Of a DNA stretch of 7,249 nt, positions 1-6,132 are shown in pieces; position 1 is the first letter of the stretch; every line of letters begins with the position of its first letter. Where the stretch lies: NCBI GenBank assembly GCA_003451645.1, contig DMER01000176.1, forward strand, positions 8,609 through 15,857. The letters run 5' to 3'. The translations under genes were made by a program, and so were the position numbers. The DNA comes from Alphaproteobacteria bacterium (GTDB lineage: Bacteria; Pseudomonadota; Alphaproteobacteria; Micropepsales; Micropepsaceae). The notes under the pieces are model-generated. The model did no database searches and was not told the DNA's origin. It saw only the letters and a list, made by a program, of their open reading frames with translations.

Positions 1-358
1 GGGTGAGGTGATTATGCTGGGCCGCAACGTCCAGACCGCCCTCGGTCGTGCGCTCTTCGCGCCGTTCGGGGACCAGGCACACTGCATGCGGCTTGTGCTT
101 GAGAGCGATCGCTAGCATCTCATCGGTCGCAGCCATCTCCAGATTTAGCGGCAAATTGATCTCCGCCGACAGCCTGGCAATGTCGGCGTCAGAAATGTGG
201 CGGCGATCCTCGCGCAGATGGGCGGTGATTCCATCAGCGCCAGCGGCGGCGGCGGCAAGAGCCGCACGGACAGGATCGGGATGCAGACCTCCGCGCGCAT
301 TTCGGATGGTCGCGACGTGATCAATATTGACACCCAAACGCAGCGGCGGAAACGTCAT
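1..358 (-). CDS. pdxJ: Pyridoxine 5'-phosphate synthase PdxJ, N-terminal part (cut by window edge)
   Basis: PdxJ condenses 1-deoxy-D-xylulose 5-phosphate with 3-amino-2-oxopropyl phosphate to make pyridoxine 5'-phosphate, the ring-closing step of the DXP-dependent vitamin B6 pathway, in the cytoplasm. The first 119 codons are present; the rest (the family is about 240-250 residues) lies left of position 1. The protein opens [20 protein letters not shown]. The family signatures [13 protein letters not shown] (residues 11-23), the HLREDRRHI block (47-55), NLEMA (72-76) and [17 protein letters not shown] are all clear. By alignment with E. coli PdxJ, His47 and Glu74 correspond to active-site His45 and Glu72. 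The ATG at 358 fits the family N-terminus, with a purine-rich GGTGAGGG just upstream. It lies 60 bases behind pyrE and is probably co-transcribed. I see no defect in the visible part. Confidence 0.96.
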   Translation of the reverse strand, partial: MTFPPLRLGVNIDHVATIRNARGGLHPDPVRAALAAAAAGADGITAHLREDRRHISDADIARLSAEINLPLNLEMAATDEMLAIALKHKPHAVCLVPERREERTTEGGLDVAAQHNHLT

Positions 359-418
359 GCCCTCACCAACCTCTTTGAGCCAAAACACCAACACTTAGAT
401 CAAAGCGCGATCCCTGCA

Positions 419-1003
419 TCAAGCAAGCCCCCTGCTACCGGGCTTAATGGCAGGCGTTCCCGCCAGATGCGGTGGCAGATCATTCGGGTCCCAGCTTGGG
501 AAGTCGACGTGCGCCAAAGCAATTAGGGGCACCCCAACCTTCGCCTTACCATTTGACCGGTCAATGAGGCATGCGGCAGCGGCGACTTTCGCCCCCGTCG
601 CCTTGATGGCCTCGATGCATTCCCTGCTGGACAGGCCTGTCGTCACAATGTCTTCCACCATAAGGACCCGCATTTTACGGTCCAACTGAAACCCGCGCCG
701 CAGCCGGAACTGCCCCTCTTCCCGTTCGACATACATGGCCGGCAGGTCCAAGGCGCGCGCCACCTCATAACCCGGGATGATGCCGCCCACGGCAGGCGAC
801 ACGACAGCATCCAAGCGCCCTTTGACATTGGTCAGCACTTGCGCCGCAAGCGCGCGTGCGAGCTTTGCCGTGCGCTTGGGGTATTGGAAGACCAATGCCT
901 TCTGCAGGAAAACGTCGGAATGGCGCCCGGACGACAATAAGAAGTGCCCCTCCAAAAGCGCGCCAGACTTGCGGAATTCATTGAGCACTTGTTCAGGGGT
1001 CAT
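419..1003 (-). CDS. pyrE: Orotate phosphoribosyltransferase PyrE
   Basis: PyrE joins orotate to PRPP to give orotidine 5'-monophosphate, the fifth step of de novo UMP synthesis. The product is 194 residues, starting MTPEQVLNEF and ending at the TGA at 421-419. The type I phosphoribosyltransferase PRPP loop is VLMVEDIVTTGLSS at 113-126, with the two acidic residues Glu117-Asp118. The hydrophobic VVSPAVGGIIPGYEVARAL block (67-85) and GHFLLSSGRHSD (19-30) are also typical. The short form and the wording of these motifs suit the PyrE type common in alphaproteobacteria. The frame stays open upstream to 1099, but that stretch overlaps the end of rel and is not PyrE-like. The ATG at 1003 has AAGAGGA 10 bases ahead and is preferred. 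It begins 37 bases after the rel stop. Confidence 0.96.
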   Translation of the reverse strand: MTPEQVLNEFRKSGALLEGHFLLSSGRHSDVFLQKALVFQYPKRTAKLARALAAQVLTNVKGRLDAVVSPAVGGIIPGYEVARALDLPAMYVEREEGQFRLRRGFQLDRKMRVLMVEDIVTTGLSSRECIEAIKATGAKVAAAACLIDRSNGKAKVGVPLIALAHVDFPSWDPNDLPPHLAGTPAIKPGSRGLA

Positions 1004-1013
1004 ACAAGGCACG

Positions 1014-1020
1014 TCCTCTT
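1014..1020 (-). promoter_or_regulatory. Ribosome binding site of pyrE
   Basis: AAGAGGA on the minus strand, 10 bases before the ATG at 1003. It supports that start over the longer open frame reaching back into rel; an in-frame GTG at 1012 would be only one base from it. Confidence 0.6.
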
Positions 1021-1040
1021 GGGAAGGTGGGTCATCAATC

Positions 1041-3182
1041 TCAACCGCGCACCCGGTCCGCATTGGCGACCATGGGTGACGCGCGCAAGCCCGTGACAAT
1101 ATTGGTCATGTGGCGTGCGTCGCGCACCTCTACATCGACCTCCATTTCAAACATCAATTGCGTACGTTGGGTGATCTTCAGGTTGGAGATATTGCCCTCA
1201 TGGCGCGCAATCACCTGACACGCATTGGCGAGCGCGCCCATCTCATTGGGCATGGCAATCCTGATCCGCCCAACGCGCAACTGATCATCGCTTGTTGCCT
1301 TGTCCCAAGACAGATCGAGCCAGCGGTCCGTCATATCATGAAATTGCTCGAGCTGCTGGCAGTCGATGGTATGGACATTCACGCCTTGGCCTGGCGTCAC
1401 AATTCCGACGATGCGATCGCCGGGCAGCGGCTGACAGCAGGGTGCAATTTGATAGGCCAGACCTGGCATAAGCCCCTGAATGGGAATGGCTTGCGACGTC
1501 TGTTTGCTCGGGCCACGGCTCGGCGCTTGCGCGCCCTTGCTGCGATAATCCGGAAAGATCGCTTCTAATACTTGCGAGGCCGTCACGACGCCTTCGCCTA
1601 GCGCCGCGTAAACATCTTCGGGCTTGGCGAGCTTGAGCTTTTTTAGCGCCCCGGAAAGACCGCGCTCCGAAAACTGATGTCCTGTATCCGCGACCGCCCG
1701 CTCCAAAATAGCGCGGCCCATGCGCACATGCTCCACGCGCTGCTGGTTGCGAATGTAGCGCCGTATTGCGGAGCGCGCCTTGCCAGTGACAACGATCTGT
1801 TCCCACGCAGCAGTTGGCCCTTGCTTTGGGCTGCGGATCACTTCGACTTGATCGCCATTCTTGAGCTGCGTCGACAAGGGCATATGGCGGCCATTGATCT
1901 TCGCACCGACGCACGTATCCCCAACGGTCGTATGCACGGCATAAGCGAAGTCAATCGGTGTGGCCCCGCGTGGCAGCGCAATGAGCATGCCCTTGGGCGA
2001 AAAGCAGAACACCTGATCTTGAAACAATTCAAGCTTGGTGTGCTCCAGAAATTCTTCCGGCGTATCGCCGTGCTGCAAGGAGTCGATGAGCGTGCGCAGG
2101 TTTTCATAGGCCGCCACAGAGGCTGCTGGCGCCCCGCCGCCATTTTCCTTGTAGGACCAATGCGCCGCAATGCCGTGTTCGGCGATCTCATGCATGCTGG
2201 CCGTACGGAATTGGAGCTCAACGCGCTGGTTTTCCGGACCGATCACTGTGGTGTGGAGCGAGCGGTAGTTGTTCGATTTAGGAATTGAAATGTAATCTTT
2301 GAAGCGCCCGGGAATGTGCTGCCAATTCTGATGCACGATGCCAAGAGCCCGATAGCAAGCGTCGATGCTCGGCACAATTACTCTAAAGCCATAAATGTCG
2401 GACAGCGCTTCAAAGCTGATCTTGCTTTCCTCCATTTTGCGCCAGATCGAATAGGGCTTTTTCTCGCGGCCAGACACCTGCGCATCGATGCCTTGTTCCG
2501 CCAATTTGCGCTTCACCGATTGCTGAATGGCCTCGATCTTGTCGCCTGCAGCAGCCTTGAGTGTCTTTAGGCGCTGGATGATCGAATCGCGCGCCTCCGA
2601 ATTGAGGGTCTGAAAGGCCAGGTCCTCTAGCTCCTCACGGATAGTCTGCATCCCCGTGCGCCCTGCGAGCGGCGCATAGATGTCCAGGGTTTCTTGCGCA
2701 ATTCGCCGGCGTTTCTCCTCCTTCATGAATTGGAGGGTACGCATATTGTGCAGGCGATCCGCGAGCTTGACCAGCAGAACGCGCACATCGCCCGCCATCG
2801 CCATCATGAACTTGCGGAAGTTCTCAGCCTGTTTGGTCTGCTCCGATTGGAGCTCAAACTGCGAGAGCTTGGTGACGCCGTTGACGAGGTCGGCAATCTC
2901 TTTGCCGAATTGAACGGTCAGCTCATCAATGGTGGTGTCTGTGTCCTCCAGCGTATCGTGAAGCAGCGCCGTCACGACGGTCGCTTCGTCGGCCTTGAGA
3001 TCCGTAAGAATGCCCGCCACTTCCAAAGGGTGCGAGAAATAGGGATCGCCGGACTGGCGCTTTTGATTGCCATGTTTGGCGATGCCAAAAACATAGGCGC
3101 GATTCAGTAAGTCCTCATCCGCTCTTGGGTCATAGGCCTTGACCCGCTCGACCAGCTCGAATTGGCGCATCATCCGGGCCAA
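1041..3182 (-). CDS. Bifunctional (p)ppGpp synthetase/hydrolase Rel (RelA/SpoT family)
   Basis: Makes (p)ppGpp from ATP and GDP/GTP and hydrolyses it back, driving the stringent response. Domains over 713 residues: HD hydrolase (about 25-200) with His51, His75-Asp76 in HDTLED and Asp142 in ADRLHN; synthetase (about 240-345) with Asp262, the RFKD motif at 293-296 and Glu322 in VELQFRT; TGS (about 390-450); a helical region; the conserved-cysteine segment with Cys582-Cys583; a C-terminal ACT domain (about 638-713). RFKD rather than EFDD, plus an intact HD site, marks the bifunctional class, so both activities are expected. It is commonly named spoT, relA or rsh in alphaproteobacteria. Start: a TTG at 3182 has GGGGAGG 7 bases ahead; family members usually begin at the MMRQ-like residues, so ATG 3173 or 3170 is the alternative. 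It follows rpoZ by 43 bases. Confidence 0.97.
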   Translation of the reverse strand: MARMMRQFELVERVKAYDPRADEDLLNRAYVFGIAKHGNQKRQSGDPYFSHPLEVAGILTDLKADEATVVTALLHDTLEDTDTTIDELTVQFGKEIADLVNGVTKLSQFELQSEQTKQAENFRKFMMAMAGDVRVLLVKLADRLHNMRTLQFMKEEKRRRIAQETLDIYAPLAGRTGMQTIREELEDLAFQTLNSEARDSIIQRLKTLKAAAGDKIEAIQQSVKRKLAEQGIDAQVSGREKKPYSIWRKMEESKISFEALSDIYGFRVIVPSIDACYRALGIVHQNWQHIPGRFKDYISIPKSNNYRSLHTTVIGPENQRVELQFRTASMHEIAEHGIAAHWSYKENGGGAPAASVAAYENLRTLIDSLQHGDTPEEFLEHTKLELFQDQVFCFSPKGMLIALPRGATPIDFAYAVHTTVGDTCVGAKINGRHMPLSTQLKNGDQVEVIRSPKQGPTAAWEQIVVTGKARSAIRRYIRNQQRVEHVRMGRAILERAVADTGHQFSERGLSGALKKLKLAKPEDVYAALGEGVVTASQVLEAIFPDYRSKGAQAPSRGPSKQTSQAIPIQGLMPGLAYQIAPCCQPLPGDRIVGIVTPGQGVNVHTIDCQQLEQFHDMTDRWLDLSWDKATSDDQLRVGRIRIAMPNEMGALANACQVIARHEGNISNLKITQRTQLMFEMEVDVEVRDARHMTNIVTGLRASPMVANADRVRG

Positions 3183-3189
3183 GGCTTAG

Positions 3190-3196
3190 CCTCCCC
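3190..3196 (-). promoter_or_regulatory. Strong ribosome binding site of rel
   Basis: GGGGAGG on the minus strand, the strongest Shine-Dalgarno match I saw in the window. It lies 7 bases before a TTG (3182), 16 before ATG 3173 and 19 before ATG 3170. Spacing favours the rare TTG codon; homology favours the ATGs. Confidence 0.6.
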
Positions 3197-3225
3197 GTGA
3201 TGGTTCGGACCGACGACGAAAAGTC

Positions 3226-3612
3226 TCAGTCGTCCCCGTCGTCGCCGTCATCAACCGGCTCCGGCCTGCGGTCGGTATCTGCCCGCATCCCGCGCGCATA
3301 ATCCGCTTCGGAGATTTCGGTGAGGTCTGGCGCATCGGCGCTCTCGGCAATCGCCTCGGGCCCGCGTTTTTCTGGCTCATCGCGCTCAACATGACGCTGC
3401 ATCGTATTGATAAAGTCTTCGTGCAAGGCATTTGGCGGCAATTTGCCCGAAGCGATTTCCCGCAATGCAACGACCGGATTCTTGTCATTGTCGCGGTTCA
3501 CCAGCAGATTGGCCCCCGCCGTTATTCCACGTGCCCGGTGTGCCGCGAGCAAGACCAATTCGAACCGGTTGGAAATCTTGTCGACACAATCTTCAACGGT
3601 AACGCGAGCCAT
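3226..3612 (-). CDS. rpoZ: RNA polymerase omega subunit RpoZ with acidic C-terminal tail
   Basis: Omega binds the beta' subunit, helps RNA polymerase assembly and, in proteobacteria, forms part of ppGpp site 1 through its N-terminal MAR motif. The product is 128 residues. The conserved core is [20 protein letters not shown] (1-20), [10 protein letters not shown] (21-30) and [12 protein letters not shown] (45-56). The MARVT start is intact, so ppGpp binding is plausible. After about residue 75 the protein becomes charged, and it ends in DDGDDGDD, a low-complexity acidic tail absent from the 91-residue E. coli protein; long acidic tails also occur in other alphaproteobacterial omegas. The ATG at 3612 has GAAGGA 5 bases ahead. 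It sits directly before rel, a common pairing. Confidence 0.97.
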   Translation of the reverse strand: MARVTVEDCVDKISNRFELVLLAAHRARGITAGANLLVNRDNDKNPVVALREIASGKLPPNALHEDFINTMQRHVERDEPEKRGPEAIAESADAPDLTEISEADYARGMRADTDRRPEPVDDGDDGDD

Positions 3613-3634
3613 TGCAATCCTTCAGCGGTATGTC

Positions 3635-3663
3635 GATTTACGCGAACGGGGACGGTACGACAA
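3635..3663 (-). promoter_or_regulatory. Possible rpoZ promoter
   Basis: In the 93-base folK-rpoZ gap the minus strand reads TTGTCG (3663-3658), 17 bases, then TAAATC (3640-3635). The -35 box is fair but the -10 box poor. A start near 3628 would leave a leader of about 16 bases that still holds the GAAGGA ribosome binding site. An overlapping alternative is TTGCCA at 3681-3676 with TACCGT at 3657-3652. Either would allow rpoZ-rel transcription separate from folK. This is inferred from spacing alone. Confidence 0.25.
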
Positions 3664-3705
3664 GACACTAGCCTGTGGCAAGTGGGATTCCGCAGTGCAA
3701 CAAGC

Positions 3706-4212
3706 TCAAGCGCGAAGCTCGCCAATCGGTTGGCAACTTGCCGCGGCAGCACCATCAAGCATTGTCAACAATTCAAGGACGCCCTTGCCACTAACCGGAT
3801 GACACCAAGCGGGAGCAACGTCCAAGAGCGGTTTCAGAACAAAGGCGCGCTCGCAAATCCATGGATGTGGAAGCAGCAAGGTCTCCGTATCTGTCACCAG
3901 TCCATGATAATCTAGAATATCAAGGTCAAGTGTCCGCGGCCCCCATTTGTCACCACGCTGACGGCCGAACTCGGTTTCGATTTTCTGAAGACCGAAGAGC
4001 AAGGAGCCGGGCGCCAGTTTGGTCTCAATTTTGACTACTGCATTGATAAACGGCGGACCCTCGCCATGCGGCCAAGATGGGCTCTCGTAGAACGGCGATA
4101 CCGCCGAGATTACAAGACCAAGACCGGGCAACCGCTGCAAAGCGGCCCGGATTGTCTCGGCCGGCGAACCGGTATGACTGGGTAAATTTGCACCCATCCC
4201 AATCAGAATCAT
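3706..4212 (-). CDS. folK: 2-amino-4-hydroxy-6-hydroxymethyldihydropteridine pyrophosphokinase (HPPK)
   Basis: HPPK moves pyrophosphate from ATP to 6-hydroxymethyl-7,8-dihydropterin, giving the substrate that dihydropteroate synthase joins to p-aminobenzoate in folate synthesis. The protein is 168 residues, near the family norm. It begins MILIGMGANLPS, and has FYESPSWP (41-48), the signature WGPRTLDLDIL (90-100) and PHPWICERAFVLKPL further on. Asp96 and Asp98 match the two magnesium-binding aspartates of E. coli HPPK (95 and 97), and Trp90 and Arg93 match Trp89 and Arg92. The frame also has an ATG at 4227, but the start at 4212 fits the family and has GGGGA 8 bases ahead. It is the first gene of the minus-strand cluster and is divergent from the NYN gene. 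Confidence 0.95.
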   Translation of the reverse strand: MILIGMGANLPSHTGSPAETIRAALQRLPGLGLVISAVSPFYESPSWPHGEGPPFINAVVKIETKLAPGSLLFGLQKIETEFGRQRGDKWGPRTLDLDILDYHGLVTDTETLLLPHPWICERAFVLKPLLDVAPAWCHPVSGKGVLELLTMLDGAAAASCQPIGELRA

Positions 4213-4253
4213 TGCGCAAATCCCCATTTTGGTTCTGGATAAGGGGGTGGGAC

Positions 4254-4266
4254 CTCAGGACCTGAG
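4254..4266. promoter_or_regulatory. 13-base dyad, possible operator
   Basis: CTCAGG-A-CCTGAG is a perfect 6+1+6 inverted repeat. A one-base centre is too tight for an RNA hairpin of that length, so it reads more like a binding site for a dimeric protein. It lies 42 bases upstream of the folK ATG and just downstream of the possible folK promoter. The binding protein is unknown; chance occurrence is possible. Confidence 0.3.
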
Positions 4267-4286
4267 TCGATGGACGCGGGCTGCGC

Positions 4287-4316
4287 TTTATCGCACTTCG
4301 TGCGCCTTTGTGCCAA
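4287..4316 (-). promoter_or_regulatory. Possible folK promoter
   Basis: Minus strand: TTGGCA (4316-4311), an 18-base spacer, then GATAAA (4292-4287). The -35 box matches five of six consensus positions and the -10 box four of six. A start near 4280 would give a leader of about 68 bases carrying the 13-base dyad. The CGCAC/GTGCG inverted repeat occupies the spacer. Confidence 0.35.
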
Positions 4317-4413
4317 AACACGCCAGAAGCCCCCACAGCGGTTTAGGGCCGGTCGGCCAAAATGATTGGGTTGGAAAGCGTTTGAAACAAGCTCCGCGGC
4401 AATCAGAACAAGA

Positions 4414-4420
4414 AAGGAAG
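4414..4420 (+). promoter_or_regulatory. Ribosome binding site deciding the NYN gene start
   Basis: AAGGAAG, with its GGA core 9 bases before the TTG at 4428. No ATG lies in a usable position, so this site supports a TTG start; the next TTG (4431) is 12 bases away. Confidence 0.5.
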
Positions 4421-4427
4421 CTGTCAC

Positions 4428-5015
4428 TTGTTGTTTTACCCTCATGAGAAGCTGGCACTGTTTATGGACGGCGCGAACCTCTATGCAACTGCGCGCGCAC
4501 TCAATTTCGATATCGACTACAAGAAGCTGCTGCAGGAATTTGCGCGCCGCGGTCAACTGATCCGTGCCTATTATTATACGGCCTTGATCGACGATCGCGA
4601 GTACTCGCCCGTGCGCCCGCTAGTCGATTGGCTCGACTATAACGGGTACTCGCTTGTCACCCGCCAGGTGAAGGAATTCACGGACGCACAAGGCCGCCGC
4701 AAACTCAAGGGCAATATGGACATCGATCTGGCCATTGATGCGATGGAGCTGGCACCGCATATCGATCACATGGTCTTGTTCTCCGGTGATGGCGATTTCC
4801 GCCGGTTGGTCGAAGCGGTCCAACGCAAGGGCCGCCGGGTCAGCGTCGTTTCCACTTTACGCACACAGCCACCCATGGTCGCGGACGAATTGCGCAGGCA
4901 AGCCGACAACTTCATCGATCTGGTGGAGCTGCAGCCCTTGGTAAGCCGCGAGGGCGGGCCGGCCAAAGCGACGTCCCACTATCAACCACAGCCCGTGAGC
5001 TTGGATCACGAGTGA
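4428..5015 (+). CDS. NYN-domain protein, LabA/DUF88-like putative nuclease
   Basis: NYN domains share the PIN-like fold and are thought to be metal-dependent RNases, though the exact substrate of this LabA-like branch is not established. The protein is 195 residues. Visible NYN features are LALFMDGANLY (9-19) with Asp14 and Asn17, KGNMDIDLAIDAM (94-106) with Asp98 and Asp104, and LFSGDGDF (117-124) with Asp121 and Asp123. These acidic residues would form the metal site, and all are present. The segment QPPMVADELRRQADNFIDL (147-165) is conserved in related proteins; the last 30 residues look like a loose tail. No signal peptide or membrane segment is seen, so it is cytoplasmic. The start is a TTG with AAGGAAG upstream. 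Its TGA overlaps the GTG of the next gene, so the two are probably translated together. The function is predicted from the domain only. Confidence 0.9.
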   Translation: MLFYPHEKLALFMDGANLYATARALNFDIDYKKLLQEFARRGQLIRAYYYTALIDDREYSPVRPLVDWLDYNGYSLVTRQVKEFTDAQGRRKLKGNMDIDLAIDAMELAPHIDHMVLFSGDGDFRRLVEAVQRKGRRVSVVSTLRTQPPMVADELRRQADNFIDLVELQPLVSREGGPAKATSHYQPQPVSLDHE

Positions 5016-5671
5016 CGGCGCCGAGGACGGCAGACGGCCCAGCGCGCGACTGCCAGCTCTGTCCTAGGCTGGTGCAGTTCCGGGAAACCAATCGCACGGA
5101 GGAACCGCACTGGCATAACGCGCCAGTGCCGTCCTTTGGAGATTTGGATGCGCGCCTGCTGATCGTCGGTCTGGCGCCAGGCCGTACTGGCGCCAATCGC
5201 ACTGGCAGGCCATTCACGGGCGACTATGCCGGCGATCTCCTGTACGCAACCCTTTTGGAATTTGGTCTCGCAACCGGTACCTATGGCGCTAGCGCTGATG
5301 ACACGGTTGTCTTGAGCGATTGCCGCATCACCAATGCGGTGCGCTGTGTTCCGCCGGAAAACAAACCCACACCGCTAGAGATCAAGAGTTGCGCGGTCTT
5401 TCTCAGAGCGGAGACCAGCAAAATGCCCCGATTGAGGGCGGTCGTCGCTTTGGGCCGCATTGCTCATGATGCGGTGCTGCGCAATTTTGATCTGAAGATC
5501 GCCGCACACCCGTTCGCTCACGGCCAACGCCATCGCATCTCAGAGCAAGTCACGTTGTTCGATAGTTTCCACTGCTCGCGCTACAACACCAATACGGGCA
5601 AGCTCACCACGACCATGTTCCAGCAAGTCTTTGCGGCCGTGCGCGACCATTTCAGCCTTTCTGCCGCATGA
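5012..5671 (+). CDS. Uracil-DNA glycosylase, family 5 (UdgB-like), iron-sulfur type
   Basis: Removes uracil, and in characterised family 5 enzymes also other deaminated bases, from DNA to start base excision repair. The product is 219 residues. Four cysteines suited to a 4Fe-4S cluster are Cys14 and Cys17 (CQLC), Cys112 (NAVRC) and Cys127. Motif A is [19 protein letters not shown] (53-71); it lacks the polar catalytic Asp/Asn of family 1 and 2 enzymes, as is usual in family 5. The second active-site motif is [14 protein letters not shown] (186-199), with His187 in the place of the uracil-contacting histidine. The GTG start overlaps the stop of the NYN gene as GTGA, with a weak TTGGA upstream, and any later start would lose Cys14. 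Its 3' end runs 20 bases into smpB on the other strand. The family call is firm; substrate range is not visible. Confidence 0.92.
   Translation: MTAPRTADGPARDCQLCPRLVQFRETNRTEEPHWHNAPVPSFGDLDARLLIVGLAPGRTGANRTGRPFTGDYAGDLLYATLLEFGLATGTYGASADDTVVLSDCRITNAVRCVPPENKPTPLEIKSCAVFLRAETSKMPRLRAVVALGRIAHDAVLRNFDLKIAAHPFAHGQRHRISEQVTLFDSFHCSRYNTNTGKLTTTMFQQVFAAVRDHFSLSAA
5107..5129 (+). repeat. 8-base inverted repeat within the UDG gene
   Basis: GCACTGGC (5107-5114) and GCCAGTGC (5122-5129) around the 7-base loop ATAACGC could form a GC-rich hairpin about 95 bases into the UDG message. Related ACTGGC-type elements follow at 5171-5180 (CTGGCGCCAG), 5187-5195 and 5199-5206. The bases also encode conserved protein, so the repeat may be incidental. 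Confidence 0.45.
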
Positions 5672-6125
5672 GGCGCGCCTTGTCGCGCTTCCAACTGCGC
5701 TCCTTATCCGTCTCGCGCTTGTCGTGCAGTTTTTTGCCCTTGGCGAGCCCAAGCTCCACCTTCGCGCGGCCCTGCTCATTAAAGTAGATCTTCAAAGGGA
5801 TGAGCGTCATACCCTCCCGCGTGACGGCTTGGGTCAGTTTCGCCAGCTCGCGTTTATGCAGCAATAGCTTCCGTGGCCGTTTAGCCTCGTGGTTTTCCCG
5901 ATTGCCACGGGAATATTCAGGGATGTTGGCATTGATGAGCATAATGTCGCCGTCCTTGGCCGTCGCGTAGGACTCACCGATCGTGGCGTGCCCCTCGCGC
6001 AGGCCCTTGACCTCAGTGCCAACCAGGACGATGCCCGCTTCAAGCACCTGATCGATGAAGAAGTTGTGGCGAGCCTTGCGGTTGTCTGCGGCGACTTTGA
6101 CGTCGCTCTTCTTTTTTGTGGCCAT
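5652..6125 (-). CDS. smpB: SsrA (tmRNA)-binding protein SmpB
   Basis: SmpB binds tmRNA and brings it to ribosomes stalled on broken messages, so that the nascent peptide is tagged for degradation and the ribosome released. The product is 157 residues, the usual size. It begins [20 protein letters not shown], followed by the OB-fold core with [20 protein letters not shown] (22-41), the tmRNA-contact block [19 protein letters not shown] (68-86), KLLLH, and [19 protein letters not shown] (127-145). The basic C-terminal tail, which becomes helical in the mRNA channel, ends [12 protein letters not shown]. The ATG at 6125 lies 7 bases after the dapA stop. No good Shine-Dalgarno sequence is seen (AAAAATCCT precedes the ATG), so translation may depend on dapA. 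No ssrA gene lies in the window. Confidence 0.96.
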   Translation of the reverse strand: MATKKKSDVKVAADNRKARHNFFIDQVLEAGIVLVGTEVKGLREGHATIGESYATAKDGDIMLINANIPEYSRGNRENHEAKRPRKLLLHKRELAKLTQAVTREGMTLIPLKIYFNEQGRAKVELGLAKGKKLHDKRETDKERSWKRDKARLMRQKG

Positions 6126-6132
6126 AGGATTT

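Larger units (their letters stand above)
4213..4427. other. Divergent intergenic region between folK and the NYN gene
   Basis: 215 bases with no supported gene. It should hold the promoters of folK (minus strand) and of the NYN-UDG pair (plus strand). It contains a 13-base dyad (4254-4266), CGCAC-TTC-GTGCG (4292-4304), GGCCG-GT-CGGCC (4347-4358) and the small palindrome GTTTGAAAC (4380-4388). I could not find a convincing plus-strand promoter. No tRNA-like fold was seen. Confidence 0.7.

Noticed and set aside
1004..1099. An N-terminal extension of PyrE by 32 codons
   Set aside because: It overlaps the end of rel, is not PyrE-like, and a better ATG with AAGAGGA upstream exists at 1003.
1336..1914. 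A 192-codon open frame on the minus strand
   Set aside because: It is a shifted frame inside rel, rich in Arg, Ala and Ser, with no family resemblance.
1677..2288. A 203-codon open frame on the plus strand
   Set aside because: It lies wholly antisense to rel, whose protein is clearly conserved through this stretch; the translation has no recognisable domain. High GC leaves long open frames opposite real genes.
3391..3915. A 174-codon open frame on the plus strand
   Set aside because: It is antisense to both rpoZ and folK and crosses their spacer; both real genes are well supported and this translation resembles nothing.
4213..4227. A five-codon N-terminal extension of FolK
   Set aside because: The ATG at 4227 has no ribosome binding site, while GGGGA is well placed for ATG 4212, where HPPK homology starts.
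4292..4304. CGCAC-TTC-GTGCG as a rho-independent terminator
   Set aside because: The stem is only 5 base pairs and no run of T follows on either strand; no gene ends there.
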